Source of the DNA: Vicinamibacterales bacterium
GTDB taxonomy: Bacteria; Acidobacteriota; Vicinamibacteria; Vicinamibacterales; UBA8438
Direction of reading: 5' to 3'
Assembly: GCA_958296065.1 (NCBI GenBank)
Contig: CATQHX010000011.1
Location: 62,001 to 126,000, forward strand
Length of the DNA stretch: 64,000 bases
In this document: positions 29,155-38,936 of the stretch, one piece after another
Numbering within the stretch: the stretch's first letter is position 1
Layout: each line of letters opens with the position of its first letter
The notes under the pieces: model-generated
Told to the model about the DNA's origin: nothing
The model's input: only the letters and a program-made list of their open reading frames with translations
Databases searched by the model: none
Translations under genes and position numbers: made by a program

Positions 29155-29187
29155 GAACCGTGCGAGCCGTTTTCCAGCACACGGCTC
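29155..29187 (-). ncRNA. Group II intron domain V
   Basis: The minus strand reads GAGCCGTGTGC, TGGAAAACGGCTC, GCACGGTTC, the diagnostic domain V hairpin (GAGCCGU.UGC...GCACGGUUC) with the GAAA-type loop region. It starts about 12 bases after the stop codon of the maturase fragment, exactly where domain V follows the ORF in bacterial group II introns. The remaining 3' part (domain VI) should lie at about 29110-29154. Confidence 0.85.
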
Positions 29188-29198
29188 TCGGACTGGTT

Positions 29199-29471
29199 TC
29201 ACGCCAAGACATGCGACCGGGCCGCACGATGCGCTGCGCCCAGGTGAAACAGGCCGTCGCGCTCGAAGACCTGTTCCGCCGTGAAGCGCCGCGTCCCTCG
29301 CCCAGGGAGTTTGTGCCGACGCATCAGGAAGTTACGGGCGCGGGACGGCAGGAACTTGTCCAGGCTCCAGTACGCTCGGCTCACGGTCCCGTACGAGAAG
29401 TAGCGCTGCCAGACGCCAACCAGGCGGTTGATTTTCGCGCACCACTTCCGGCCACGGGGCCTGATTCTCAC
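29199..29471 (-). pseudogene. Group II intron reverse transcriptase/maturase, C-terminal fragment
   Basis: Minus-strand reading: KINRLVGVWQRYFSYGTVSRAYWSLDKFLPSRARNFLMRRHKLPGRGTRRFTAEQVFERDGLFHL. This is the maturase X/thumb end of LtrA-type proteins (KINRxLRGWxNYFxxGxxxxAY...RNFLRRRHKxxxRGTxRF). The reverse-transcriptase domain and the intron 5' part are not found upstream, so only the 3' end of an intron remains. Confidence 0.88.
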
Positions 29472-29555
29472 AACGGGCTCTTGTCCGACGATGCCGAATC
29501 TCGGTCGCGCCCCCCAACGCCAACAGACGACACGCGTGCAGTGAGTTCCGCCATC

Positions 29556-30235
29556 TCAGAACCGATAGCTCAGTTCACGCGCGGGGTCACCTGACCGGTG
29601 TCGAAGGCGTCGTAGCTTCGAAGGATTCGCAGCCAGCGGACATCGACGCCGCCCCCGAGTCCGCGGCACAACCGCACACGCCGGCCCCCCCAAGACGAGG
29701 CTCAGGCCAAGCTCGGAGTACTCAACCGGCGGCGGGAAGATGGAACTGTCGAAACCACCGTGCTGATGCCGTCGGACAGGTGCTCCATCGCTCCGGCGCC
29801 CGGCGGGTCCAACGGAGTCCATGGAATCAAATCGACGACGATGCTGCAGCGCTCCGTGACACGACCCACCCCGCCGCCGCAGGGCAGATACGGAAGAGCC
29901 GGCCATTCGCGACGGGAAACGCCACGGTGAATGTCGTCAGGAACGTCGTCACGTCCCGCTGCCGGTCCTCGATCCGAACGGTCCGAAACCACGAGTCAAA
30001 GCCAGCGGGAGCGCCGGGAAGTCCTCCAGTTTCACATCCAGGCCAAGATGCTGCGTCAGCCTGAGACCGACGCCCGCGCCAGTCGCGACGACCGTGCCGT
30101 CGCCGAACCCGCCGCCCACCAGACCGTAGACACTGCGCCGCTGCCGGCGCCGCGACCAATGAACGCATGACGGCTGCCTTGAACGCGGAGCGCTGCATTC
30201 GGCAGACCGGCAGACTCGGCGTTCATGGCGAATCC
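29556..30235 (-). pseudogene. Outer-membrane beta-barrel protein, frameshifted
   Basis: Pieces in three minus-strand frames assemble in order: SVYGLVGGGFGDGTVVATGAGVGLRLTQHLGLDVKLEDFPALP, then PAGFDSWFRTVRIEDRQRDVTTFLTTFTVAFP, then LPYLPCGGGVGRVTERCSIVVDL, and finally VDVRWLRILRSYDAFDTGQ with ...RELSYRF and a stop at 29556. The terminal aromatic residue is the usual outer-membrane sorting signal. At least three frame changes make it a pseudogene. Confidence 0.75.
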
Positions 30236-30379
30236 TCTGGATACACAATCCGGGCGAGGCCCCGACGGCCCGCCAGCTATTATCACCGATCTCGGCGGAC
30301 CCGGTTCGCCCCGGCTCGCGTCCGCCGGATCCCTCCGTGAGGCTGCGGATGCGGCGAGCTTGCGGAGCCTGTGGACCCG

Positions 30380-30690
30380 CTACGGTCCATTGAGTGCCAA
30401 CGGCTCGGGCAGAGCATCGTTGTCAGACGTGTCGGCGGCCAGCCGTACGCCGACGCCACGGCGGCATCGAGCGCCGCTTGCGCGTCGGGGGCGCCACTGC
30501 GGCCGGGCGTTGCAGAGGTTCGTCAACGTCCGGTTCTTGAGGGGTCTTGAGCGCCTTCGCCGCGTCCTCGTCGCGTGGGAAGCGGCCACTTCGGGTAGTC
30601 CAGCACCGGATCGTCTACCCACTCGACCCACTCCTGCGAGTTGAGCCGCCAGTCGTTGCGTTTCCGGGGCTTCTGATTCGAGAATCTCGT
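30380..30690 (-). pseudogene. DNA methyltransferase (MmeI-like/type II RM) C-terminal remnant
   Basis: Minus-strand fragments in different frames: NDWRLNSQEWVEWVDDPVLDYPKWPLP, then LKNRTLTNLCNARPQW, then QAALDAAVASAYGWP, then DNDALPEPLALNG. Together these resemble the conserved tail of SAM-dependent DNA methylases (RTLTxLYNxRPxWL...LDxAVxxAYGWP.DxxDExxLxxLLALN). Only the last ~100 codons survive. Confidence 0.72.
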
Positions 30691-30870
30691 AAACTTCTAA
30701 GGCTTGTGAATCGCCTGAATATCGCGTGTCAATCGTTATGATTGTGCTTTTGGTTTGTTGGCGTGTCGGAACGCAACAGCCGCCAGCCGGAGGGGGACGG
30801 CGTGCCGGTTCGGCAACGCCACGATCCGGTCGCCGCCGACGTGGTCTTGGCCGAACGCGAGGTGACGCCC

Positions 30871-33111
30871 ATGAAGTCTGCGAACGTGCGTTGGTCGACA
30901 GCATGCGTGATCGGTGTGCTGCTGCTCAGTTCTGGCGCTTCCGCTCAGTCGCCCCGCCCGCATGAGCACGACCATCCGGATGTCGCAATCGAAGATGCAG
31001 GTTCTCGACCGCTTCGGCCAAGCATCTGGGCGGACGCAGCGCGGGCGGATCGCTCTGGAGGAGTATCGACCACTCCAGACCACCAGATCCTTGTGGAACT
31101 GGCGCCCGAGGACACCACTGCCCCAAATCTGTTCGACCTGAACGGGCGGACGTTGATCTTCACGCCAGATGGCCACGGCGGTTACTCGCGGGCGGTTCGA
31201 TCCGTTGCCTGGGAAGACGACATCGGCCCGTCAGTCGCCGACGGTGTGGAGATCCAGCTTGAGAGCTTCATGTTCGACTTCGCCGGTCGCAGGTGGGGTT
31301 CGTTCTTCGTCAGCCGGCACGGTCTGATCACGTTCGGGGAACGTCCCGCGTACTCGTACTGGGACTCCGAGAACCGCTTCGACACGATGCAGGAGATCGC
31401 CGGCAACTTCGTGACGGCCCCGACGATCTGTCCCCTGTACAAACCGATGCTCGGCGGCCGGTCCGACCGCTACGGCGCAACCCAACACGTCGCGCGTTCG
31501 CCGGATCGGGTTGTCGTCACGTGGACCACGACCGAGCCCGCCTACTACGTGCACGGAGTTCCACCTGCGCAGTCCTCGCGCATCCAGCTCGTGCTGGATG
31601 CCGATGGCGGCATTGCCTTCAACTACACCGATGTCACCCTTGGTGACGGCGTCGTCGGTTTGTTTCCTGATGCGGGAGTGGCGAAGGGCGACTTGATCGC
31701 CGGCATCGCCGACCCCACGAATCCCGAGCTTCCAGGCCATCTCGATCTGCTCGACGTGGCCATCTACGAATCGAACACGGCCGCCCTGATTGTCGAGTGG
31801 ACGTTGCGAGACGACGTTCCCGCGCCTCCGAGCGGCACGAACTACTCGTACCGGCTGTACTTCGACACCGATGAGCCGTACTTCGATGGGGATGACGACT
31901 TCGAGTTCATGTGGAGCGTCGAGGTGGCGGCTGATGAGAGTTGGACGCGCGGGGGGAGGCGGCTGCAGACAGGTGCCGCCGACCGGATCGCCCTGCTCGT
32001 CGAGGATCCGAACGCTTTCGGGATCACGGCGAGCGTCAAGCCTGACGCCGCCCAATTCGACAACGGGCGCTTCGTCCAGGGCAACTGGGGATCCCGCTCC
32101 ACGCGGGTCTTGCTGCCCGACACGTCGCCAGCGACCGACCTCTCGCGCTCCGACGACGTTTTCTCCACCCGGCAAGGCGAGGTGTTTCACTACCGGAGCA
32201 AGCCCGATCCGGTCGACATCGCCTGCCGGGTCATCAACGTCCTGGGTGACCAGTTCGATCTGTTCGTCTTCCACAATGAGTTTCGGGTGGACTCTCAGGA
32301 AGCCGCGACTCCAGTGAGACCGCGTTTCGGCAACGCTGGCAAGGAAGGAACCGGGATCGATAGCGACTTCGCCGTACCCTGCGGTGAAGGACGCCTCAAG
32401 GCCGTCTGGGACCTGCCCGTCTGGATGAAGTCCGATTCCGTCGTCAACGAGAACCGCTATCACGACGAAAGAACACGGTTCGATCGCGGGCTCCTGTTGT
32501 TCGCCCACGAATTCACGCATGCGTGGACCGCGCACGCGTCGTACCTGCTGGAAGGGGAACGGGAACCGCTGTTCGGCAACTATTGTCGCTGCCACTGGCG
32601 ACGAGAGCTTCACGCACCTGCGGCGTTCCCCTGGCACGAGGACGATCCCGGGCCGCGGTCGCTGATGGGCGGCAGGTCCTGGCGCGACAACGGCAACGGA
32701 ACGTTCACACCATTGGACGGCTACTGGGGCGGCGGGCATTCCTGGCTCGACCTCTACATGATAGGTCTGGCCGACGCCGGCGAAGTGCCGGACATGTTCA
32801 TCCTGCGAGACCTGCAGCCCGTTGCGGAAGGGGACCAATGGGGTCCTCACACGGGCGAGCAGGAGTGGGTGTCAATCGAGCAGGTCATCGACGCGGAGGG
32901 TGCAAGGGAGCCGCCCCCGGCACAGGCGCAGAGCGTGTTCAACGCGGCCTTCGTCTACCTGCTGGAGCCGGGGCAGGCGCCCGACCCCCACCTGCTCCGC
33001 CTGCACGCGGAGTATAGGGACAAGGTACTGGAACATTGGTTCCACATCACGGGCGGACGATCGCAGATTACGACGGCTGTACCAGAGTTTCCAAACGAGC
33101 CCGGCGAGTGA
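30871..33111 (+). CDS. Large secreted zinc-peptidase-like protein, HEFTH family A
   Basis: 746 residues from ATG 30871, signal peptide MKSANVRWSTACVIGVLLLSSGASA-Q. A long N-terminal part (EDTTAPNLFDLNGRTLIFTPDGHGGY..., WGSFFVSRHGLITFGE, IAFNYTDVTLGDGVVGLF) is beta-rich and may be a recognition domain. Near residue 545 lies FAHEFTHAW (HExxH zinc motif), followed by SLMGGRSWRDNGNGTFTP and SWLDLYMIGLADAGEVPD, which may supply the third ligand. It shares about half its residues with the protein at 35472-37838. It forms a repeating unit with the metzincin gene that follows 90 bp downstream. Family not named with confidence. Confidence 0.78.
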   Translation: MKSANVRWSTACVIGVLLLSSGASAQSPRPHEHDHPDVAIEDAGSRPLRPSIWADAARADRSGGVSTTPDHQILVELAPEDTTAPNLFDLNGRTLIFTPDGHGGYSRAVRSVAWEDDIGPSVADGVEIQLESFMFDFAGRRWGSFFVSRHGLITFGERPAYSYWDSENRFDTMQEIAGNFVTAPTICPLYKPMLGGRSDRYGATQHVARSPDRVVVTWTTTEPAYYVHGVPPAQSSRIQLVLDADGGIAFNYTDVTLGDGVVGLFPDAGVAKGDLIAGIADPTNPELPGHLDLLDVAIYESNTAALIVEWTLRDDVPAPPSGTNYSYRLYFDTDEPYFDGDDDFEFMWSVEVAADESWTRGGRRLQTGAADRIALLVEDPNAFGITASVKPDAAQFDNGRFVQGNWGSRSTRVLLPDTSPATDLSRSDDVFSTRQGEVFHYRSKPDPVDIACRVINVLGDQFDLFVFHNEFRVDSQEAATPVRPRFGNAGKEGTGIDSDFAVPCGEGRLKAVWDLPVWMKSDSVVNENRYHDERTRFDRGLLLFAHEFTHAWTAHASYLLEGEREPLFGNYCRCHWRRELHAPAAFPWHEDDPGPRSLMGGRSWRDNGNGTFTPLDGYWGGGHSWLDLYMIGLADAGEVPDMFILRDLQPVAEGDQWGPHTGEQEWVSIEQVIDAEGAREPPPAQAQSVFNAAFVYLLEPGQAPDPHLLRLHAEYRDKVLEHWFHITGGRSQITTAVPEFPNEPGE

Positions 33112-33201
33112 GTGGACGCTGCTGAAGAGGGCGAGAGCCGGAGTTCCAGACGGAGTTCTTCGATCTCCGGCGTCCGTCTCACCCCCCGAAGGAAAGGTGC
33201 C

Positions 33202-35445
33202 ATGCGCGTCTGTTGGTTCGGTCCATTCGTCGTCCTCGTCGCTCTAGCCGCCACCGCCGCTTCCCAACCCGGCCCCCCGACCGGTGGGCCGCTGTTCGTC
33301 GCTGTCGAAGCGGAGACTGCGGTGGCCGATCCCAGGATCGGCGCGGGCGTCTTGACCGTGCACCGCCAGCGCCTCGCGCGGGTCGACGACGAGATCCTGG
33401 AATCCACCCGGCTGGTCGCTGGCCAGGGCATCGCGCCCGCCAGCCTGCGCCTGAACTTGTTCGAGGACGTGCTGCTCCGCGCCGTGGTCGACCGCACGGG
33501 GCCGACGTCGGCCGGATACTGGCTGTCGGGGCGGGTAGAGGGCACGCCGCTGAGTTCCGTGACGCTCGTCGTCAACGGCGATGTCGTGGCCGGCACCGTG
33601 CGGACGCTGGCGGGGACGTTCTCGATCCGGACGGTCGGCGACGATGGCGTCTTGGCCATTCGGGAGATCGACCTGTCGGCGCGACCGCTTCGTGATGTTG
33701 TAGTCGGTGCCCCACCCTTGTCGGGGAGCACGCAGGAAACCGATCGCTTCCGGCCGGTCCGGGCCCCTACGCACGACGCGTCCCGTTCACGAAGCGGAGT
33801 CGCCTCCGTGCCGGGCGAAGCCGAGGACGGCTCGCGCATCGATGTCATGGTCGTCTACACCCCGGCCGCGCGCGACGCGCAAGGCGGTCGGGAAGAGATC
33901 GAGGCGCGGATCGACCTCTGGGTGGCCGAAACCAATCAGGCGTACGCGGACAGCGGCGTGATTCAACGGCTCAATCTCGTACTGGCCACGATGGTGGACT
34001 ACACGGAGGCAGAACCCGAAAGGGGATTGTTGGCAGGCACAGTAGATCTCGGACGTCTCAGGAATCCCAACGATGGACATCTGGACGAGGTCTTGACCTC
34101 CCGTGACCAGTACGCGGCCGACATCGTTACCCTGGTTGGCCACTATTCGGACGGAACGGGCGGTATCGCAGCAGCTTGGTGTCGGGGACCAAACGCTGGT
34201 TGTACTCCACTGGCTCCGGGTTGGACGCCGTTCAGCGTCGTCGATCACGAGCGCTCGGGCAGTACCTTCGCACACGAACTGGGTCATACCATGGGGCTCA
34301 ACCACGACCGGTACGCGGCAACCCGCTGCCCGCGTTGTAGCGATCCGCCAGAACAGGATCTGAGCAAGTGGAAGCCGCATCCCTACGCGTTCGGCTACGT
34401 GAACCAGCGACAGTTCGAGCCGGATGCGCCGGAATCGAGTCGTTGGAACACGATCATGGCCTACGACTCGGAGTGTCGCGACGCCGGGATTCGCTGTGTG
34501 CGGGTGGTCCGCTTCTCCAACCCGGATCTGACCTACAACGGCGATGCGATGGGCGTCCCGGGCGACGAGCCCTCATCGTCGGTGACCGGTCCTGCGGACG
34601 CCCGCCGCACGCTCAACGAGACGCGGCGCATTGTCGCCAACTTCCGCGTGGCACCCTGCCTTCGGGACGGCATGCGCATCTGGCTTCAGGCCAGCAACGG
34701 CCAGTACGTCGTGGCCGTCGGCAACGGCGGCGGCGACCTCCTCGCGGTCGAGTCCCGTCTGGGGCCTTGGGGCGAATTCACGGTGGTGGATGCCAACGGC
34801 GGTTGCGTCGAGTCCGGCGACATAGTGTCGCTGCACACGTCGGACGGGTTCTATTTGCGGGCTATAGAAGGCGGTGGATCGACTCTCGATGCAACAGACC
34901 CACAGGCTACGCCGTGGGCGCAGCTCGTTGCCCGTCGCTACCGTGGGGACGGGTCTATTCGCAACCTGGATTCCGTGACCCTGCAGGTGCAGAGTGGACA
35001 CTACGTCTGCGCGGAGCAAGGGGGTGGCGGCATCGTGCGGGCCGACTGCGACACACTCGGTACGTGGGGGCAGTTCAAGGTCTCCGCCACGGATGCACTG
35101 TCTTCCGACCGCAACTGGCTCGTGGGCGGGCAACGGCTGTTGACCAGACAATTCATCCAGGCCGAAGCCGCTACGTGCCGGCTCGTGTTGCAGACCGACG
35201 GCAACCTGGTCGCCTACGAAGAGGGGGCGGCGTATTGGAGCGCCCGGACGGCTGGCGTTGCCACCGGTGGGTCGGCCGCCATGCAGTCGGACGGGAACTT
35301 CGTCGTCTACGACGCGGCAGGCGTGCCTCGCTGGTCGACCCGTACCCCTGGCAATCCCGGCGCGTTCCTTGTCATCCAGAACGACTGCGACGTGGTGCTC
35401 CGGACCGCCGGTGGCGTGGCGCTATGGTCCAGTGGTCGGCCGTAG
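33202..35445 (+). CDS. Secreted metzincin protease with fascin-like and B-lectin domains
   Basis: 747 residues from ATG 33202, with AAGGAAAGG upstream; signal peptide ending TAAS-QPGPP. The catalytic start is EDGSRIDVMVVYTPAARDAQG, the zinc site HELGHTMGLNHDR and the Met-turn NTIMAYDSEC. Fascin-like repeats follow (IWLQASNGQYVVAVGNGGGD, DIVSLHTSDGFYLRAIEGGG, VTLQVQSGHYVCAEQGGGG). A C-terminal bulb-type mannose-binding lectin domain has two clear sites (LQTDGNLVAYE, MQSDGNFVVYD; QxDxNxVxY). A longer relative of the gene at 25587, probably by duplication with a lectin gained or lost. Likely an extracellular protease tethered to glycans. Confidence 0.9.
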   Translation: MRVCWFGPFVVLVALAATAASQPGPPTGGPLFVAVEAETAVADPRIGAGVLTVHRQRLARVDDEILESTRLVAGQGIAPASLRLNLFEDVLLRAVVDRTGPTSAGYWLSGRVEGTPLSSVTLVVNGDVVAGTVRTLAGTFSIRTVGDDGVLAIREIDLSARPLRDVVVGAPPLSGSTQETDRFRPVRAPTHDASRSRSGVASVPGEAEDGSRIDVMVVYTPAARDAQGGREEIEARIDLWVAETNQAYADSGVIQRLNLVLATMVDYTEAEPERGLLAGTVDLGRLRNPNDGHLDEVLTSRDQYAADIVTLVGHYSDGTGGIAAAWCRGPNAGCTPLAPGWTPFSVVDHERSGSTFAHELGHTMGLNHDRYAATRCPRCSDPPEQDLSKWKPHPYAFGYVNQRQFEPDAPESSRWNTIMAYDSECRDAGIRCVRVVRFSNPDLTYNGDAMGVPGDEPSSSVTGPADARRTLNETRRIVANFRVAPCLRDGMRIWLQASNGQYVVAVGNGGGDLLAVESRLGPWGEFTVVDANGGCVESGDIVSLHTSDGFYLRAIEGGGSTLDATDPQATPWAQLVARRYRGDGSIRNLDSVTLQVQSGHYVCAEQGGGGIVRADCDTLGTWGQFKVSATDALSSDRNWLVGGQRLLTRQFIQAEAATCRLVLQTDGNLVAYEEGAAYWSARTAGVATGGSAAMQSDGNFVVYDAAGVPRWSTRTPGNPGAFLVIQNDCDVVLRTAGGVALWSSGRP

Positions 35446-35471
35446 TGTCCATCCCGATGGAGCCATCGAAG

Positions 35472-37838
35472 ATGCTGAAGACAACGTGCATCGTCCTGCT
35501 GGCGGCGTACGCCAACCCTGGGCTGGCGATGGCGCAGTCGACGGGAGTCTCGATCACGGCCGAGAATCAGATCCTGGTCGAGTTGGCTTCGGACGACACC
35601 TCTCCAGCCAATCCCTTCGACCTGAATGGCCGGACGCTGGTATTCACGCCGGACGGCTCAGGCGGATACGCGCGCGACGTTCGGCCGCTCACGTGGGAAG
35701 CGGACATCGGCGAGCCGGTGGCGGACCGAGCCGAGATCGACCTGCCGAGCTTCATGTTCGACTTTGCAGGCAGCCGGTGGGGGTCGTTCTACGTGAGCAA
35801 GCACGGCGCGCTGACCTTCGGCGAGCCGCTCACCTACGAGTACTGGGGTCCAAACTGGTTCGCCACGATGCGCGAGCACGCCAACCGGTTCGTCGCTGCG
35901 CCGACCATCAGCCCGCTCTACAAGCCGACTCTGGGCGGCCAGGACGGCGAAACATCGGAGGCGGATCAGCAGTACGTCTCGGTCTCTCCAGAGCGCGTTG
36001 TGGTCACGTGGACGGTCAGAGAGCCATTCTTCTACGTGCACGCGCAAGGGTATCCACAGCAGGAACCGGCCAGATTCCAAGCCGTCCTGCGAGCCGATGG
36101 GAGCATCGCGTTCAACTACGCCGAGGTTTCCCTCGGCGACGGCATCGCGGGGCTGTTCACGGCTGCGGAACTCACGAGAGGAGCGGTCATCGCGAGCCTC
36201 CCGGACGCCGGGAACCCCGATTTGCCCGGCCATCTCGATCTGCTGGACACGACCATCTACGCCACAAACACGGATGCCGTGATTCTGGACTTCACGACAA
36301 GGACGCCCATCCCCGAGCCCGCCGAGGGCACGGTCTTCTCGTACCGGTTGTACTTCGACACGGACGAGCCGTATTGGGTCGAATTCGGCGACGGCTCCGA
36401 CATGGACTTCCAGTGGATGATTGAGAGGGGCGGTCAGGCGAAAACCATCGGCGGCGTACCGTTCGAGGCGGTTGGCAACCGCATCGCACTGCAGGCGGAC
36501 ATCAGCGAGCTGCGCGGACTGTCTGCCTCGGTGATCGCGGACGCTGCGCAGTTCGACGATGGCCGCTTCGTCCAAGGCGGCAATTCCGGCCCTCTGCGGG
36601 TAGAGTTGCCGCCCGCGGCCGAGATGACCGATCTGTCCGAGCCAGACGCGGGGTTCTCCAGCGGCAGCGCCCAAAGGGAAATATTCAGCTACCGTGGAGT
36701 CCCCGACCTTGGGGCGGTCGCTTGCCGCGTGATTGAGGCTCTTGGGGAGGAGTTCGATCTCTTCATCTTCCACAACGAGTTCCGCGTGGACTCGCAGGTA
36801 TCGGCCTCACCCTGGAGGAGATACTCCAGCGGCGCGGACCGTGGCATTGGAGATCCGGCCCACTGGAACCCACCGTGCGGCGGGGGCCGGCTCAAGGGGC
36901 TGTGGGAGCGCCCGGTCTGGGTGTACGCCCTGCACGAAGAGAGCGGCTTTGAACGCGACTTGGCGCTGTTCGTGCACGAGTTCACTCACACCTGGACGGC
37001 TTTCCTGTCCTTCGAGAGGGACGGCCGGCGGGAGCCGCTGTTCGAGGACGGCTGCAAATGTCACTGGCGGCTGGACCTTCACACGGCCGCGGCGTTCCCC
37101 AGGCGCTCCACAGAAGCCATGTCCATCATGGGCGGCAGATTCTGGCAGGACAACGGCGACGGCACGTTCACGCCGCAGACTCGCTATAACAGCGGCGGCC
37201 CATCCTGGCTCGACCTGTACGCGATGGGGTTGGCCCACGCGGACGAAGTGCCGGACACCTTTATCCTGCGGGATCTCCAGGTAGTCGAAGAGGCGGCGAC
37301 GACTTGGCCGGACGGGCACGACGGTGGGCTGTACCGAGGGCGGAAGGAACGCGTATCCATCGATCAGGTTGTGGCGGCCGAAGGCCGGCGGGAGCCGCGG
37401 TACGGCGTAGCCCAGACGGTGTTCAACGCCGGCTTCGTGTACCTGCTGGAGCCCGGTCAGACACCTGACAACGGCCTGCTAGGGCTGCATTCGAGATACC
37501 GCGACCGAGTCGTGGAACACTGGCGTCACGTCACGGGCGGGCGCTCTGAGATTACTACGGCTGCGCCAAGCTCGGCCACGGCTCACCGGCGGCGGTTTGG
37601 GACTCTGCCCGACCTGACCCTGAGGGCTGTCGGTACGGCTGCGACGTCGCGAGCGCCTTCCGAGATTCAGACGGCGAGGCGAACGGGAGTGTCGCCGGGA
37701 CCTTTAATACGGCCGGCCCGGGCGCCCCGGGCGCCGAGCCCACCGGCTCGCCCCGAGCCCCGGCCGCCGACGTCATCATCGACACGTCCGTCCGCCGAGG
37801 CGCCGTCGGGCGTAAGGCTCAGCGCGCCGGCACCGTAG
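35472..37838 (+). CDS. Large secreted zinc-peptidase-like protein, HEFTH family B
   Basis: 788 residues from ATG 35472, chosen because GGAG lies 9 bp upstream and MLKTTCIVLLAAYANPGLAMA-Q is a good signal peptide; an ATG at 35457 is also in frame. It is a paralogue of 30871-33111: NPFDLNGRTLVFTPDGSGGYARDV, WGSFYVSKHGALTFGE, LFVHEFTHTWTAF, SIMGGRFWQDNGDGTFTP, SWLDLYAMGLAHADEVPDTFILRDLQ. Compared with the paralogue it has a C-terminal extension of about 90 residues, Pro/Arg/Ser-rich, after GRSEITTAAPS; this looks like read-through into unrelated DNA after loss of the original stop. Confidence 0.78.
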   Translation: MLKTTCIVLLAAYANPGLAMAQSTGVSITAENQILVELASDDTSPANPFDLNGRTLVFTPDGSGGYARDVRPLTWEADIGEPVADRAEIDLPSFMFDFAGSRWGSFYVSKHGALTFGEPLTYEYWGPNWFATMREHANRFVAAPTISPLYKPTLGGQDGETSEADQQYVSVSPERVVVTWTVREPFFYVHAQGYPQQEPARFQAVLRADGSIAFNYAEVSLGDGIAGLFTAAELTRGAVIASLPDAGNPDLPGHLDLLDTTIYATNTDAVILDFTTRTPIPEPAEGTVFSYRLYFDTDEPYWVEFGDGSDMDFQWMIERGGQAKTIGGVPFEAVGNRIALQADISELRGLSASVIADAAQFDDGRFVQGGNSGPLRVELPPAAEMTDLSEPDAGFSSGSAQREIFSYRGVPDLGAVACRVIEALGEEFDLFIFHNEFRVDSQVSASPWRRYSSGADRGIGDPAHWNPPCGGGRLKGLWERPVWVYALHEESGFERDLALFVHEFTHTWTAFLSFERDGRREPLFEDGCKCHWRLDLHTAAAFPRRSTEAMSIMGGRFWQDNGDGTFTPQTRYNSGGPSWLDLYAMGLAHADEVPDTFILRDLQVVEEAATTWPDGHDGGLYRGRKERVSIDQVVAAEGRREPRYGVAQTVFNAGFVYLLEPGQTPDNGLLGLHSRYRDRVVEHWRHVTGGRSEITTAAPSSATAHRRRFGTLPDLTLRAVGTAATSRAPSEIQTARRTGVSPGPLIRPARAPRAPSPPARPEPRPPTSSSTRPSAEAPSGVRLSAPAP

Positions 37839-38139
37839 CCGGTCGTCCCCCACACCGAGACCCGGTCGACCTGGTAGCCCACCCACGGGGGTGTGGCTGC
37901 GGTGTGGCTCTTCTCGCAGACCGTTTCTTCGCCTGTCCATAGGCATTTTCGCTGGCGGACGGTTCCTTTTCTGTTCATTTTCCGCGGAGACAGAGGTCCG
38001 GACAGCGCCCACCCGCCTCTTTGGGGCAGCCCTCGGGGCTGGCGGTGGGGCTGCAGGTCCGTTCGCGGAAGGTAGAGGCCATCGCCATCGCAGTAGATTG
38101 ATTCGCTGGCTGACCCGCCGCGCCGTCGCCGGCTCAACG

Positions 38140-38936
38140 GAGAAGCACATGCTTATGCGGTCGGCCTTCTACGGCAGCATGGCGGAGGGTCTCAGCCCCC
38201 TGAGCCTCTACTCCACGCACAACGACGGCAGCGGCATCACCTACTCGTCGGCGCGGCGACCCATCATCAACATGCGGCCGAAGGTCACCACCCGCAACCC
38301 CTGGCAGTTCATGGCGGACACGCATCTGGTCGACTGGTTCGACGCCAAGGGGTTCGATGTCGACATCATCACCGACCACGACCTGCACCTGGAGGGCGTG
38401 GACCTGCTCGAACCGTACAACGTCGTGCTGACCGGGACGCATCCCGAGTACACGTCCGTGCAGATGCTGGACGCCCTCGAGGCCTGACCGGGGGCGGACG
38501 TCTGATGTACATGGGCGGCAACGGCTTCTACTGGATCACGAGCCTCGATCCTACGGGACGCTTCGTCGAGGTCCGTCGCGAGCACGGCACCGAGCACTGG
38601 CAGGGCGCGCCGGGGGAGACCTACCACGCCACGACCGGGGAATTCGGCGGACTCTGGCGGTTCCGGCCGGGCGCCGCAACGGCTGGTAGGCGTCGGGTTC
38701 ACCGCGCAGGGGTTCGACCGCAACTCGCCGTTCCGGCGGATGCCGGACAGCTTCGACCCGCGCGCCACTATTATCTTCGAGGGTCTCGACGAGAACGCGC
38801 TGATCGGCGAGCAACCGTCGCTGGTCCTCGAGGTGGGCGCCGCCGGTTCCGAGCTCGACCGCGTCGACTACGCGCTGGGCTCGCCCGCCCACACGCTGGC
38901 GCCGGTGGGCGTGCGCGGCGGCTGGTGGGGGCTCGG
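38140..38936 (+). pseudogene. N,N-dimethylformamidase beta-subunit-like protein, broken
   Basis: Frame 1 reads EKHMLMRSAFYGSMAEGLSPLSLYSTHNDGSGITYSSARRPIINMRP..DTHLVDWFDAKGFDVDIITDHDLHLEGVDLLEPYNVVLTGTHPEYTSVQMLDALEA and stops at 38487. It continues in another frame from 38505 (MYMGGNGFYWITSLDP...GEFGGLWRFRPG) and, after another shift, as LVGVGFTAQGFDRNSPFRRMPDSFDPRATIIFEGLDENALIG...YALGSPAHTL. This is the C-terminal domain of the dimethylformamidase large subunit family. It is cut at about 38936 by the IS4-like fragment. Confidence 0.82.

Noticed and set aside
34368-35471. Upstream extension of the HEFTH gene at 35472 in the same frame
   Set aside because: It overlaps the coding sequence of the metzincin/lectin gene in another frame and is low-complexity; a signal peptide and ribosome site mark the start at 35472.
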